Numbered from the stretch's first letter, positions 38,025-47,565 are shown. The stretch is DNA of 64,000 nucleotides from Pseudomonas sp. PSE14 (GCF_029203285.1 NZ_CP115669.1:3162001-3226000); one strand, 5' to 3'. Notes: generated by a model not told the origin, from the sequence alone. Program-made: numbers and translations.

Positions 38025-38057
38025 GGCGCCCTCCACGAGCGGGGGGCGCCATTCTTC
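38025..38057 (+). terminator. Rho-independent terminator after Hsp20
   Basis: GGCGCCC (38025-38031) pairs with GGGCGCC (38044-38050), followed by ATTCTTC. Lies 7 bp after the Hsp20 stop. Confidence 0.7.
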
Positions 38058-38255
38058 AATTGCTACGGTCACGGTGCTGGAGGGCGCGGTACATGCCCCA
38101 CGCGCACGCACTCTCCTGCCGGCCGTCAGTCGATGGATGCAGGTGCATCAGGGCGGCCGGATGCTCGTCGATTCTGCGCCGCGCCGGTGCTGACAATGCG
38201 CTGGCGGCGACGCTCTCCCGATCCGCCGCGCCCATTGACATGATCGAGGTACGCC

Positions 38256-39164
38256 ATGAGCCAGATTCAGAAACTCCTGCTGATCGCTCACCCGGACCTG
38301 CACGACACTCCGGCGCTGGATCGCGCGACAGCCTTGGCCGCGGCCTGCGGCTCATCCCTGCACGTACTCGCTTACGTGGAGCCCTTCGCCACGTTCAGCC
38401 TGTTGGCGCGACACGTGCAGAATGATACGCGTGAGAGCCTGCTGTCGGCGCAGCGTGAGCGCTGGGACAAAGAGTGCCGTTTGCAGCGCGGGCGGGGAGC
38501 CGGAATCGATATGACATCCTCCGTCGCCTGGACGACCGATCGACGCGCGGACCTGCTCCAGGCCATCGGAGAGCTGCAACCGGACCTGGTGATCAAGGAC
38601 ATCCAGCATGAGCCGGCACTCAAGCGCTCATTCGTCACTCCGCTGGACTGGCATCTGTTGCGGGAGTGTCCCAGGCCGCTGCACCTGGTACATGACGCAT
38701 GCCACCCGCTGCCTCGCCGGATCGTCGCGGCAGTGGATCCGGCGGATCCGCGAACCCTGATCAGCGGCATCAACGAGCAGATCATTTCGGCGGCAAACGG
38801 ACTGGCCCTGCAATGCAGCGCCGAACTCCATCTTCTGTACATCTATGACTGCATGCCGGCCTACATGGCCAATCGCGGCGAAGGCACCGTCGCCTGGGTG
38901 GACCTGATCGAGGAATTGCGAAGCTCCCTGCATCAGTCCTTCGCCAGCCTGGCCGACCAGTACGGGGTCCCCCAGGAGCGACGCCACTTCCTGATGGGAA
39001 CCCCGCTTCGTGGCATATCCCATTTTGCCCAGGAGAACACGATGGACATCGTGGTCATGGGGCGCGTACATCGCACGGGCATCGATCATCTGATCGGCAG
39101 CACGACGGAGCACATTCTCGATCAGATACCCAGCGGTGTGCTTGCCGTGGGCTCCGAAAGCTGA
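38256..39164 (+). CDS. Tandem universal stress protein
   Basis: A 302-residue two-domain Usp (LLLIAHPDLHDTPALDRATALA; C-terminal MDIVVMGRVHRTGIDHLIGSTTEHIL nucleotide motif). Closely related to its neighbours and to 35536-36432, so recent duplications are likely. It lacks an obvious Anr box of its own; the nearest element upstream is the Hsp20 terminator. Confidence 0.92.
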   Translation: MSQIQKLLLIAHPDLHDTPALDRATALAAACGSSLHVLAYVEPFATFSLLARHVQNDTRESLLSAQRERWDKECRLQRGRGAGIDMTSSVAWTTDRRADLLQAIGELQPDLVIKDIQHEPALKRSFVTPLDWHLLRECPRPLHLVHDACHPLPRRIVAAVDPADPRTLISGINEQIISAANGLALQCSAELHLLYIYDCMPAYMANRGEGTVAWVDLIEELRSSLHQSFASLADQYGVPQERRHFLMGTPLRGISHFAQENTMDIVVMGRVHRTGIDHLIGSTTEHILDQIPSGVLAVGSES

Positions 39165-39242
39165 CGCTTGGGCGTCGTGCGGCCCCAGGGTGCTTTGCCG
39201 GTTGGTGGAATTGCAGGCGCAGGTATACCGGACGGGCTGAAG

Positions 39243-39256
39243 TTGATGAGCATCAA
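39243..39256 (+). promoter_or_regulatory. Anr/FNR box (third universal stress gene)
   Basis: TTGATGAGCATCAA, exact consensus, centred 69 bp before the start of the universal stress gene at 39319. Fifth such box in 5 kb. Confidence 0.86.
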
Positions 39257-39318
39257 GGTCGAGCCGCCTCCCTCACTTCAGGCTGCAACTGAAGAGTAAC
39301 CGGCAGCGGAGCAAGACA

Positions 39319-40236
39319 ATGAGCCAGTACCAGAAAGTGTTCCTGGTCGCCGCCCCTCACTGGCAGCATTCACCTGCTTATCGGCGTGCCTTGGCGATTG
39401 TGCGAAGAGGCAACGCATCACTGCATATCGGGATGTTCTTCGAGCCGCGGCTGGGCCTGCCGTTCCTGATCGATCACCAGCGCGATGAACTGCTGACGCA
39501 GTGCCGTGCAGAACTGGAACGCGAAACCGAAGAGCTGCGCAGCAGCGGATTGGCCGTGACCTGTGAGGCCGTCTGGAGCGCGGAGCCTTGCAAGGAAATT
39601 CTGGAACGCGTGGCGATGCTCAAAGCAGACCTGGTGATCAAGAATGTGCACCACGAGCCAGCTCTGCGACGGGTATTCGTCACACCGCTGGACTACCGCC
39701 TGTTGCGCGCCTGCCAGGTCCCCTTGCACCTGGTTGCCGAGGCGCCACACCCATTGCCGCTCAAGATTGCAGCCGCACTGGATGTAGCCAGGCCGGAACT
39801 GCTCACGAGCGGGCTCAACGAGGGGATCCTCCAGGCCGCACGGAATATGGCCAACCTTTGCGGCGCCGAATTGCATCTTCTGCATTCCTGCGACCTGCCA
39901 ACGGCCATCGATTACGACTCGGCGATGCTGAGCAGTAGTTGGGATACCAGTTATGCCGAGCAAGTACGAATCTCGCTCTATCAAACGTTCAACCATGTGG
40001 CCGACAAATGGGGTATTCCTGCGGAGCGCCGCCATTTTGTCCTGGGCCCAGCTGCTCAGGAAATCACGAGTTTCATGAACGACCATCAGATTGATGTGAT
40101 GGTGCTGGGAATGCAACGCCGTCTGGGGCTCGACCGCATCCTGGGAAGTACCACCGAACGGCTGCTGTACCATGTTTCCGGCAGTTTGCTGGCAGTCGGC
40201 GCCGATGCGATATCCCCCCCAGTCATGCCGGATTAG
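39319..40236 (+). CDS. Tandem universal stress protein
   Basis: A 305-residue two-domain Usp. N-half: FLVAAPHWQHSPAYRRALAIVRRG; C-half nucleotide motif IDVMVLGMQRRLGLDRILGSTTERLLYHV. Under the perfect Anr box at 39243. Its last 14 bp overlap the tail of the convergent LysR gene. Confidence 0.92.
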   Translation: MSQYQKVFLVAAPHWQHSPAYRRALAIVRRGNASLHIGMFFEPRLGLPFLIDHQRDELLTQCRAELERETEELRSSGLAVTCEAVWSAEPCKEILERVAMLKADLVIKNVHHEPALRRVFVTPLDYRLLRACQVPLHLVAEAPHPLPLKIAAALDVARPELLTSGLNEGILQAARNMANLCGAELHLLHSCDLPTAIDYDSAMLSSSWDTSYAEQVRISLYQTFNHVADKWGIPAERRHFVLGPAAQEITSFMNDHQIDVMVLGMQRRLGLDRILGSTTERLLYHVSGSLLAVGADAISPPVMPD

Positions 40237-41119
40237 GAATCACCGCCCCCAACCGTGGAGAGGCCCAATCAATAAACTGCCGCACCCTCGCCGACAACAA
40301 CCGAGCATGCGGATAAACCATCTGGACAGGAATATCAGGTAGTTCGAACGCCGGCAGCAACCGCACCAGACGGCCATCGGCCAATTCGTCGGCGACCTGG
40401 TAATGCAGCAACCGGCTGATGCCGACACCTTGCTGGCAGGCCAAGCTGGCGACCTGAATCTGGTTGGTGGTCATGCGCGCCGTAACAGCCCGGGGCACGA
40501 CATTGCCCTGCTCCAGGAATTGCCACTGCTTGCCCTGGGGTGCAAAGGCAACGCAGGCATGATCCAGCAGGTCCGACGGCTGCCGTGGGGTGCCGTTGGC
40601 GTGCAGGTATGCCGGGCTTGCGCAATGTACCAGGCGGGTATACCCCAACAGCGTCATCACCAGGGAAGAGTCCGGCAACTGCCCGATGCGAATCGCCAGC
40701 TCTATGCCCTCCTCCAGCAAGTCGACCAGGCGATCGAGCAGGATCAACTCCACCTGGATAGTCGGATGCAAAGCCAGGAACTCGTTGACCAGTGGCGCGA
40801 CGTACCGGCGCCCAAACTCCACCGGTGCAGTGATGCGCAGCAGGCCACCCGGGCTTTTACGCCGGGCATCGAAGCCATGTTCGACCTCATCGAACTCAGC
40901 CAATATCCGTCGGCTCCAGGCGAGGAACTCAGCGCCTTCGTCGGTCAAGGCCAGGCGACGGGTATTGCGATTGAGCAACCGCGTGCCAAGGTGTTTTTCC
41001 AGCGCCGCGAGGGTCCGGACCACCGACGCCGTGGACTGTCCGGAGGCATTCGCCGCAGCACTGAGGCTACCGCTGTCGACAATCCGCACCAGGGTTGCCA
41101 TCGCTTTCAATCGGTCCAA
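40223..41119 (-). CDS. LysR-family regulator
   Basis: About 298 residues: LDRLKAMATLVRIVDSGSLSAAANASGQSTASVVRTLAALEKHLG is the helix-turn-helix of the YafC/DsdC-like branch. The frame is open to 41251, but the TTG at 41119 (with GAGG 7 bp upstream) gives the normal LysR N-terminus, so it is preferred. Divergent from the VOC-GST pair and probably its regulator. Confidence 0.85.
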   Translation of the reverse strand: MDRLKAMATLVRIVDSGSLSAAANASGQSTASVVRTLAALEKHLGTRLLNRNTRRLALTDEGAEFLAWSRRILAEFDEVEHGFDARRKSPGGLLRITAPVEFGRRYVAPLVNEFLALHPTIQVELILLDRLVDLLEEGIELAIRIGQLPDSSLVMTLLGYTRLVHCASPAYLHANGTPRQPSDLLDHACVAFAPQGKQWQFLEQGNVVPRAVTARMTTNQIQVASLACQQGVGISRLLHYQVADELADGRLVRLLPAFELPDIPVQMVYPHARLLSARVRQFIDWASPRLGAVIPNPA

Positions 41120-41232
41120 CTTCAGGCCTCGTCTGTGCAGCAACTGCAATAGTGTTGTCAGCTTACAGGCATTGGTAAAACAGCGGCCAATGGACACACT
41201 GGGCGCATCCAGAGACTGTGTGGTTTCCCGCC

Positions 41233-41682
41233 ATGAATGCCGATGCGTCAACCAGCATGCCCAACCCGTCGCCCATCCTAGCCTATGATCACATCGGCAT
41301 CCGCGTCAGCGACCGCAGCCGAGCCCTTGCGTTCTACGAGGCGCTGGGATTCGTCGAAAGCATGCGGTTCAGCGACTTCGAAGCGAACGAGATGCTTGCC
41401 CCAAGCGGCGTACGCATCAACCTGATCTTCAATGGTGCCCGCCAGCTCAATGCCCACAACGTGCTGCTGGATGCGCCCATCAAGCTGCCCGGCATCACTC
41501 ACCCGGCCTTCATCGTGGAAGACCTGGAGGCACTGCAGGGCTGGCTGTTGCAACAAGGCATCACCATCACCGAAGGGCCGCACCGGATCGGGCCTCGTCG
41601 CATTGCGCTGTTCATCCGCGACCCCGACGGCAATGTCCTGGAATTCAACCAGCTATTGGCCAATAACAAGGAAACGCCATGA
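41233..41682 (+). CDS. VOC (glyoxalase/bleomycin-resistance-like) protein
   Basis: A 149-residue VOC domain protein (YDHIGIRVSDRSRALAFYEALGF; IALFIRDPDGNVLEFNQ). It overlaps the glutathione transferase gene by ATGA, so the two are translated together, suggesting glutathione-linked detoxification of an electrophile. The ATG at 41233 is chosen; an upstream ATG at 41218 is possible. Confidence 0.87.
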   Translation: MNADASTSMPNPSPILAYDHIGIRVSDRSRALAFYEALGFVESMRFSDFEANEMLAPSGVRINLIFNGARQLNAHNVLLDAPIKLPGITHPAFIVEDLEALQGWLLQQGITITEGPHRIGPRRIALFIRDPDGNVLEFNQLLANNKETP

Positions 41683-42272
41683 AACTCTATGACCTGGAAC
41701 TGTCCGGCAACTGCTACAAGGTCCGCCTGTTCGCCCACTTGGCAAACCTGGAACTGGAGATCGTCCCCGTGGACTTTCTCGGCGGCGAGCACAAGCGAGC
41801 GCCGCTGATCGACCTCAACCCCTGGGGCGAGCTGCCCATACTGGTGGATGGGCAGCGGGTGCTACGCGACTCACAGGCAATCCTGGTGTACCTGGCCGGC
41901 ACCTATGGTGGTGCAGCCTGGTGGCCGGTGGAGCCCCACCTGCAAGCGGAAATCATGCAATGGCTTTCGACAGCCGCCAATGAGATCCAGAACGGCCCCT
42001 GCGCCGCACGGCTCGTGGACAAGTTCGGCTACGGCATCGACAAGGCCGACACCCTCGTCCGAGCCGGCCGCATCCTGCCGCTGCTGGACGCACACCTAGC
42101 GAAGCACGACTGGCTGGCGCTGTCCCGCCCGACCATCGCCGATTGCGCGGTGTTCCCCTATGTTGCGCTGGCGCCCGAGGGTGGTATCGACCTGGCGCCC
42201 TACCCCTACATCGTGCGCTGGATCGACAGGATCCAGCAGCTGCCCGGATTCGTGCCAATGCCGGGGATCTAG
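41679..42272 (+). CDS. Glutathione S-transferase
   Basis: A 197-residue GST: thioredoxin-like N-domain (LYDLELSGNCYKVRLFAHLANLELEIVPVD; LNPWGELPILVDGQRVLRDSQAILVYLA with the glutathione-binding D-S pair) and an all-helical C-domain. Coupled to the VOC gene. Substrate unknown. Confidence 0.92.
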   Translation: MKLYDLELSGNCYKVRLFAHLANLELEIVPVDFLGGEHKRAPLIDLNPWGELPILVDGQRVLRDSQAILVYLAGTYGGAAWWPVEPHLQAEIMQWLSTAANEIQNGPCAARLVDKFGYGIDKADTLVRAGRILPLLDAHLAKHDWLALSRPTIADCAVFPYVALAPEGGIDLAPYPYIVRWIDRIQQLPGFVPMPGI

Positions 42273-42303
42273 CGGAACCTACCGGTGTGCCTTGCATGCA
42301 CCG

Positions 42304-42340
42304 GGACAGGCACTCCACGGTAAGCGAGGAGTGCCTGTCC
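42304..42340. terminator. Long hairpin after GST
   Basis: GGACAGGCACTCC (42304-42316) pairs perfectly with GGAGTGCCTGTCC (42328-42340). Position 32 bp after the GST stop suggests transcription ending. Confidence 0.6.
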
Positions 42341-42411
42341 AAATCGACAGTTTCGGATCGATAGCGGGCTCTGGGGCGGCTACCGGCCAGAAGCGGACGT
42401 CTATTAAACGA

Positions 42412-42438
42412 GAAGCCCGCCTGGAGTTGGCGGGCTTC
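42412..42438. terminator. Second hairpin in the GST/DUF1254 convergent gap
   Basis: GAAGCCCGCC (42412-42421) pairs with GGCGGGCTTC (42429-42438), the typical Pseudomonas GCCCGCC terminator stem. It can serve the leftward DUF1254 gene, whose stop is at 42524, and the rightward GST gene. Confidence 0.65.
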
Positions 42439-42523
42439 AAGGTTGCGGACGTCAGGATAGGGATCGTTCCGTTGGTCGCCTCCTAAGCGTGGGTAGCATG
42501 CTCAATTCTTCAAGCAGCCCCCC

Positions 42524-44017
42524 TCATTTGACCTTTACCACGTCATCCGGCTTCCAGGTCTGGTCGTAGAACGCGTCCTCGGTGCCATACAGGCGCAGGG
42601 CGACCAGGAAGTTGCGACCAGGAATGGTCTGGATGAAGGCCGCGTCCGCCACGTCCTTGGGTTTCTCCGGACCGAACCAAATTTCGATGGAGCCGTCCTG
42701 CTGCTTGGGAATGTCGTAGTAGCCGTTGGTGGACGGCAGCAGTTGCTTGGTTTCGGGCATGGTGCCGTCGGTGATGTTGTAGGCGGTCACCGCCCAGAAC
42801 AGCGCGGCCGGCGGGTTCGGCGGCAGGCGCAGCTTGTAGGTGCTGCCGCCTTCGAGGAACTTGCCGTCCTTGTCGCGGCCAGTAAAGGGGTACTTAGAGC
42901 CGGCGCCGGTGGTGTGCATTACCATCGCCGGGGCGGAGGAATAGGCGAACTGGAAGAAGTTGGCGCGCTGGTTGGTGTCCAGGTAGCTCTCCTGCATCCA
43001 GTCGTTGGTGCCGCCGGCCCAGGTGTTCTCGTACTGGCGGTCAGTGTAGTAGAGGTTGCGCTTGTCCTCGCGGCCCAGCTGGCGATTGGCGAGGATCATC
43101 TTCGGCGCAGTCTCCACCGCTTTCTTCAGCAACTCTTCCTGCTTCGCATTGGGCTTGAAGGGCTCACCCTTGACGATACCAATGGACGCCAGTACGCCGC
43201 GCAGCTCCGGGTCGATGGCTTCCACCGGCTCGTAGTCGACGAAAGCCTTGAGCTTGGTCCAGTAGGTGTTGTCGACCGGGTACATCATGTTCAGGTTCTT
43301 ACCGCTGGCGTCTGGGAACTGCATCGGCTTGGCGTCCTTCTCGGTCGCCCAGAGCGGGTAGACGCGAGTGGTCTCGGCGTTCTTCACCGCCGGTACCGGG
43401 TCGGGCTTGCCGTCGCCCTTGGCCATGATGGTGCGGAAGAACAGGAAGACGTTATAGGTACGTGACTTCACGGCGAAGTAGCCGCCCGGCACCGGGCCGT
43501 TGTAGTCCGGCGGCAGCAGCAGGTAGAGGCCGCCGCGGGCTCGGTCGGGGCCGATGGCGCCGACGTCGGTGAGGGTGCGCTGGAAGAAGTCGGTGAACAT
43601 ACCGATGACGTTCGCCGGCGCCTTCACCACCAGGGGGCCGGTCTGCTTCAGGTCCAGGTAGCTCATGGAATAGATCACGTCGGCATTGGGCGTGGGCACC
43701 ATGGTGCGGGCGTCCATGCGCTGCTTCCAGATCGGCAGGACGTTGTAGCCGGCGCCGAAGGCTTTCTCCGAGCCGTCTTTCATGCCGATGGTGTTGAGCA
43801 ACGGCAGCATGGTCATATAGGCGTACACGGCGCGCTGGTAATACAGCTCGTCACGCAGGCTCTCGGCCTCCTTCGGATCGAGCCAGTTGCCATTGTTGAT
43901 CTGCTTGATCAGCGGCGAGGCCGGGGCCTGGTCTGCGGCGAAGGCTGGGAAAGCGATCAGCGTGGCCGTCCCCATGAGGGTTGCGATGGTTGCAGCGCGG
44001 ATGTGATGGATGAGCAT
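42524..44017 (-). CDS. Exported DUF1254/DUF1214 protein (paralogue 1)
   Basis: A 497-residue protein with a signal peptide (cleavage after AFPAFA). The DUF1254 N-half (YYQRAVYAYMTMLPLLNTIG, DARTMVPTPNADVIYSMSYLDLK) is followed by the DUF1214 C-half (WAVTAYNITDGTMPETKQLLPSTN...WFGPEKP). Function unproven. The ATG at 44017 has GGAGGA 7 bp upstream; the open frame extends further but is not translated. Follows its paralogue. Confidence 0.88.
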   Translation of the reverse strand: MLIHHIRAATIATLMGTATLIAFPAFAADQAPASPLIKQINNGNWLDPKEAESLRDELYYQRAVYAYMTMLPLLNTIGMKDGSEKAFGAGYNVLPIWKQRMDARTMVPTPNADVIYSMSYLDLKQTGPLVVKAPANVIGMFTDFFQRTLTDVGAIGPDRARGGLYLLLPPDYNGPVPGGYFAVKSRTYNVFLFFRTIMAKGDGKPDPVPAVKNAETTRVYPLWATEKDAKPMQFPDASGKNLNMMYPVDNTYWTKLKAFVDYEPVEAIDPELRGVLASIGIVKGEPFKPNAKQEELLKKAVETAPKMILANRQLGREDKRNLYYTDRQYENTWAGGTNDWMQESYLDTNQRANFFQFAYSSAPAMVMHTTGAGSKYPFTGRDKDGKFLEGGSTYKLRLPPNPPAALFWAVTAYNITDGTMPETKQLLPSTNGYYDIPKQQDGSIEIWFGPEKPKDVADAAFIQTIPGRNFLVALRLYGTEDAFYDQTWKPDDVVKVK

Positions 44018-44076
44018 TGCTTCCTCCTGGAAGACTTCCGGGCAGACAAGCTGCCCTCTTGCTGAGAAAGAGCTAT

Positions 44077-44098
44077 GGTTCCGGCTAATGCCGGAACC
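44077..44098 (-). terminator. Hairpin between the DUF1254 paralogues
   Basis: GGTTCCGGC (44077-44085) pairs with GCCGGAACC (44090-44098), loop of 4. It may terminate or attenuate the upstream DUF1254 gene. Confidence 0.6.
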
Positions 44099-44159
44099 AG
44101 TGTCTCCATGGACCGCCCCGTCCCAGGGCGGCTGATGGCGTAACGCTAGTGAGCCTGCG

Positions 44160-45629
44160 TCACTTCGTCTTCTTGATGACCGGCGGCTGCCAGCTGCCAT
44201 CGAGGATGCCTTCCTTGCCCCAGTAAGCGCGCAGGTACAGGGAAATCGGCTCCTTGGGCGAGGGCAGCCAGTTGCTCTCCTTGTCTCTGCCGGGCGAGGT
44301 GGGGCCAACATAGATCGTCAGCGAACCGTCGGCGTTGTGCTGGAGGGTCTTGCTGTTCTTGGTGCCCAGCGAGTAGCGGTTGAGCTTATTGGCGCTGAAC
44401 AGGTGCTTCTCGTTGTACAGCGTCAGCGACCAGAAGCCCTGCACCGGCGGCTCCTGGCCGGCGGCGAAGGTAACCTCGTAGCTGTGGGCGCCGTTGAGCT
44501 GCGCGCCGCCGTGATCGAAGTCGGTATAGAAGTACTGGGTTTCGTTCGGACGGTTGTCGAACATGTTCGACTTCGACGTACCGACGCGGTTGAAGTAGTC
44601 GATGCCGAACTGCGCGTTGTTGGTCGAGCGGTTCCAGCCGTTGCCGGCCGGGCGGCCGTTATGCTTCCACTCGAAGAACGGCTTGATGATCTCCTTCTCG
44701 CTCGCCACCGCCGTTTCCACCAGCAGTTTCTTCAGCGCCGGGTCCTTGGACGCTGCGTCCATCAGCAGGCGGAACTGGCCGTACAGCGCCTCTTCGCCCG
44801 GCAGCGGCGGGACCATCTCCAGCACTTTCGGGAACTGGTCAAAGAATTTCTCCGGAATCACCCACTTGGTTTCGCCAGCGCTGGCGCTGTCGGCATTGGG
44901 AACCGGGATGTTCGGCGTGTTCTTCCAGTCGATGGTCTTCATCTTCCCGTCGAAGTCCTTCAGCGGGTAGAAAACGATCTGGTTCAGCTTCTCCTGGATG
45001 GCCGCGCGGTCCTCGTCGGTGTCGTCCATGAAAATGCGCGGGATGGCGTTTGCCAGGGCGGTGGGGCTGCGGATGATGGCCTCGACGCCGGCGGGTTTCT
45101 CACCCTTCCAGTTCGGCCCCACCAGCAGGTAGAAGCCCGGCTTGGTGGAATACGGCTTGCCGAGCTGGCCGAACTGGTCGGTGCGCTGGTCATAAAGGGC
45201 GTACACCCAGAAGCGGTCGCCGAAGTCCGGCACCTGGGCGATGACAGGCTCGTCGTCCAAGGAGAAGAAGCCCAGGCCATAGACCACGTCCTGGTTGGGG
45301 CAGGTGACGAAGGTCTCTGCCGGCGTGATGTAGTCGTGCAGCATGCCCACCTGGCCACGTGGCGCGGCCGGCAGAATGCCTCCCAGCAGCCCCGGATGCG
45401 GCGCCTTGGTGATCCTCTCGTTGCGATTGATCATGTTCACCATTGGCCAGCCCCAGAGGTAGGCCATGCGGGCGATGGCCTTGGCATACTCGGGATGCAT
45501 CAGCACGCCATTGGCGGGCTGTGTGATTTGCGGCGCATCGGCGGGAGGCTGTTCGGCGGCTTGCAGCGCCGGCATGCTGAGGGACGCGAACAGGACAGCG
45601 GCGGACAGCACTTTCAGCGAGTGGATCAT
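44160..45629 (-). CDS. Exported DUF1254/DUF1214 protein (paralogue 2)
   Basis: A 489-residue protein with a signal peptide (MIHSLKVLSAAVLFASLSMPALQA). DUF1254 part: YAKAIARMAYLWGWPMVNMINRNE and TCPNQDVVYGLGFFSLDDEPV; DUF1214 part: FWSLTLYNEKHLFSANKLNRYSLGTKN. Clearly homologous in layout to 42524-44017 but diverged in sequence. No metal-binding or catalytic motif is obvious. The pair may act together in the periplasm. Confidence 0.88.
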   Translation of the reverse strand: MIHSLKVLSAAVLFASLSMPALQAAEQPPADAPQITQPANGVLMHPEYAKAIARMAYLWGWPMVNMINRNERITKAPHPGLLGGILPAAPRGQVGMLHDYITPAETFVTCPNQDVVYGLGFFSLDDEPVIAQVPDFGDRFWVYALYDQRTDQFGQLGKPYSTKPGFYLLVGPNWKGEKPAGVEAIIRSPTALANAIPRIFMDDTDEDRAAIQEKLNQIVFYPLKDFDGKMKTIDWKNTPNIPVPNADSASAGETKWVIPEKFFDQFPKVLEMVPPLPGEEALYGQFRLLMDAASKDPALKKLLVETAVASEKEIIKPFFEWKHNGRPAGNGWNRSTNNAQFGIDYFNRVGTSKSNMFDNRPNETQYFYTDFDHGGAQLNGAHSYEVTFAAGQEPPVQGFWSLTLYNEKHLFSANKLNRYSLGTKNSKTLQHNADGSLTIYVGPTSPGRDKESNWLPSPKEPISLYLRAYWGKEGILDGSWQPPVIKKTK

Positions 45630-46222
45630 TGTCGACTTCCTTGGAATGAGCGGAGTTCAGGAGGTCGGTCAGCGAACTTCGGTGAGCCATTGCGGCTCAC
45701 ACTCAACTTTCCTTGTTCCTTGAAGGCAGGAGTCTAGACGCCGCACTGAAGTCGACAAGCAATGGGAACTAACGCCGCAAAGACCGCTTTGGGTCGGTAG
45801 TTGCCATTCAGCAACTGAGACGCGACGTTCTCGTTAGCCGGAATGGAAGGATTGGCTGCTCGCGCTAACCAGCTACTCTGCGATGACCTAAGGGGCAATT
45901 GAAAGTCCCACACCACTGTGCGTTACAGGCGGCTAGCTTCTTGTGCGAGGCGCGCCCCGGAAGTGCCGTCTGGTGGAAATCCGGCAGGTTTTCCTGGGCC
46001 TGCCTGTCGTGCAGCAACCCCGACAAAGAGGGCCGAGTGAGGCTTTCACCAACAGGACTAACCCTGCTGAGCATTCGAAAAACCTTCGCCTGGATTGAGC
46101 AATCCAAGCTCCAGGAGTAATGGCACCATTTTTACGCCACGATGACGCGCGGGACCGGACGAGATTTTGCGTTTGCAAACCGCGAATACGATCAGGCCAA
46201 TACAGACCATTTCGCGGTGTAG
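45630..46222. other. 593-bp stretch with no supported gene
   Basis: Upstream region of the DUF1254 pair and downstream of the MFS gene. Small frames up to 80 codons occur, but none has a ribosome site or recognisable family. Nothing else seen. Confidence 0.5.
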
Positions 46223-47464
46223 TCACGAATGCTCCCCCTCGAGCCGCACATGCCGGCACGCCATGAGCAGCGTCAGGTCGTAGAGAACCTTCAGCACACC
46301 ACAGGCGAGCAGCGGCGCGGTGAGCCAACCCAGCCCGATCAGGCCGCTGGCGATGGTCGGCGCAATGGCGGCGGCAAGACTGCGCGGTACCGCCGTCAGG
46401 CTCGCGGCAGCCGCTCGTTCGGCCGGCGTGACGACGGCCATGACGTAGGCGCTGCGCGTGGGCACGTCGAGCTGCGACAGGGCGCTACGCAGCAACAACA
46501 TGAGCAAGGCCAGCGGCAACGACGGCATGAAGGCTGCCGCGATCAGGCACAGGCTCGACGGAATGTGCGTGAAGACCATCGTGTTCAGCAGGCCGATCCT
46601 GCGCGCCAGTGGCGCCGCCGCCAGTTGCGAGCCGGCGCTGAGCAGGCCCGTGCAGAAAAAGAACTGACCGGCCGCGCCGATGGAAAGATCGAAGCGCGCC
46701 ATGAGCCAGAGCGTCAGCAAGGCATTGACTACCAGGCCGCCGGCGAATGCATCGACGCTGAACAGCAGCGCGAGGCGCACGACGATCCAGCGCGATGGCC
46801 CAAGCGGCGTGTGAGCACCGGCCGCGGTCGACGGGTGCGTGGGCAGGTGCCAGTACAGCGCGAGGATCGCCAGCCCCGCCAGTGCGTAGAGGACGAACAT
46901 GCCGCGCATGGCTGGGAGCGCGTCGACGCCGAGATGTCCGGCAATCCATTCCGGTGCTCCGGCCAGCAATGCCCCGAGGGCGCCGGAGAGCGCTCCGACC
47001 AGGCTGTACCGTGCGAACAGCGACGTGCGCGCCCGCGCTTCCGAGGCTTCGGCCAGGCAGGCATGCTCGATGGGCAGGAACAGACTGACATCCCCCGCAC
47101 TGGGATTCATGGTGCCAAGGAATGCCACGATGAGCAGCGGCCAGAGCGTCGAGAAGCTGGAAAAGCCGATGCCCGTTGCCACCATCACCCCGGCAGCGAC
47201 CAGCAGCAGCGAGCGACGCGCAAAGCGATTGCCCAGCATGCCGACCAGCATCGTGGCGATCGCCGAGCCCAGCAGCGTCGAGGTGCTGATCAGCCCGACC
47301 GAGAGGGTCGACATGCCCAGTGCGAGCAGATAGGCCGGCAGCAGCACCGCAACGAAACCGTCGCAAAAGCCCCGCAGACTCCTCGCCAGCAGCAGCCGCC
47401 ATACGTCGGCCTCGACGCCTGTCAGCGCCAGCCCTGATCCTAGGCGTGTGATGAGTGGAACCAT
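46223..47464 (-). CDS. MFS transporter beside the chromate locus
   Basis: A 413-residue MFS protein with about 12 helices: SLRGFCDGFVAVLLPAYLLALGMSTLSVGLI, GNRFARRSLLLVAAG, TRSAYVMAVVTPAERAAAASLT. The ATG at 47464 with GGGAGG upstream is preferred over one at 47485. Divergent from chrB with a 101-bp gap. MFS proteins of this type recur next to chr operons, so a role in chromate or oxyanion stress is likely but unproven. Confidence 0.85.
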   Translation of the reverse strand: MVPLITRLGSGLALTGVEADVWRLLLARSLRGFCDGFVAVLLPAYLLALGMSTLSVGLISTSTLLGSAIATMLVGMLGNRFARRSLLLVAAGVMVATGIGFSSFSTLWPLLIVAFLGTMNPSAGDVSLFLPIEHACLAEASEARARTSLFARYSLVGALSGALGALLAGAPEWIAGHLGVDALPAMRGMFVLYALAGLAILALYWHLPTHPSTAAGAHTPLGPSRWIVVRLALLFSVDAFAGGLVVNALLTLWLMARFDLSIGAAGQFFFCTGLLSAGSQLAAAPLARRIGLLNTMVFTHIPSSLCLIAAAFMPSLPLALLMLLLRSALSQLDVPTRSAYVMAVVTPAERAAAASLTAVPRSLAAAIAPTIASGLIGLGWLTAPLLACGVLKVLYDLTLLMACRHVRLEGEHS

Positions 47465-47565
47465 GGCCGGCCTCCCGAGGTGCATCCGTCTCTCGAATAC
47501 GGCTTACCCTTTGGATGAAGCATCACTATAGTAGAGATCACAACCAAATACGTTGAATACTCTAC

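Noticed and set aside
38198-38255. A sixth Anr box before the middle universal stress gene (TTGACATGATCGA)
   Set aside because: Spacing and both half-sites deviate from TTGAT-N4-ATCAA.
46229-47437. A 402-codon plus-strand frame opposite the MFS gene
   Set aside because: Gln/Arg/Gly-rich antisense product; the minus strand shows clear membrane helices.
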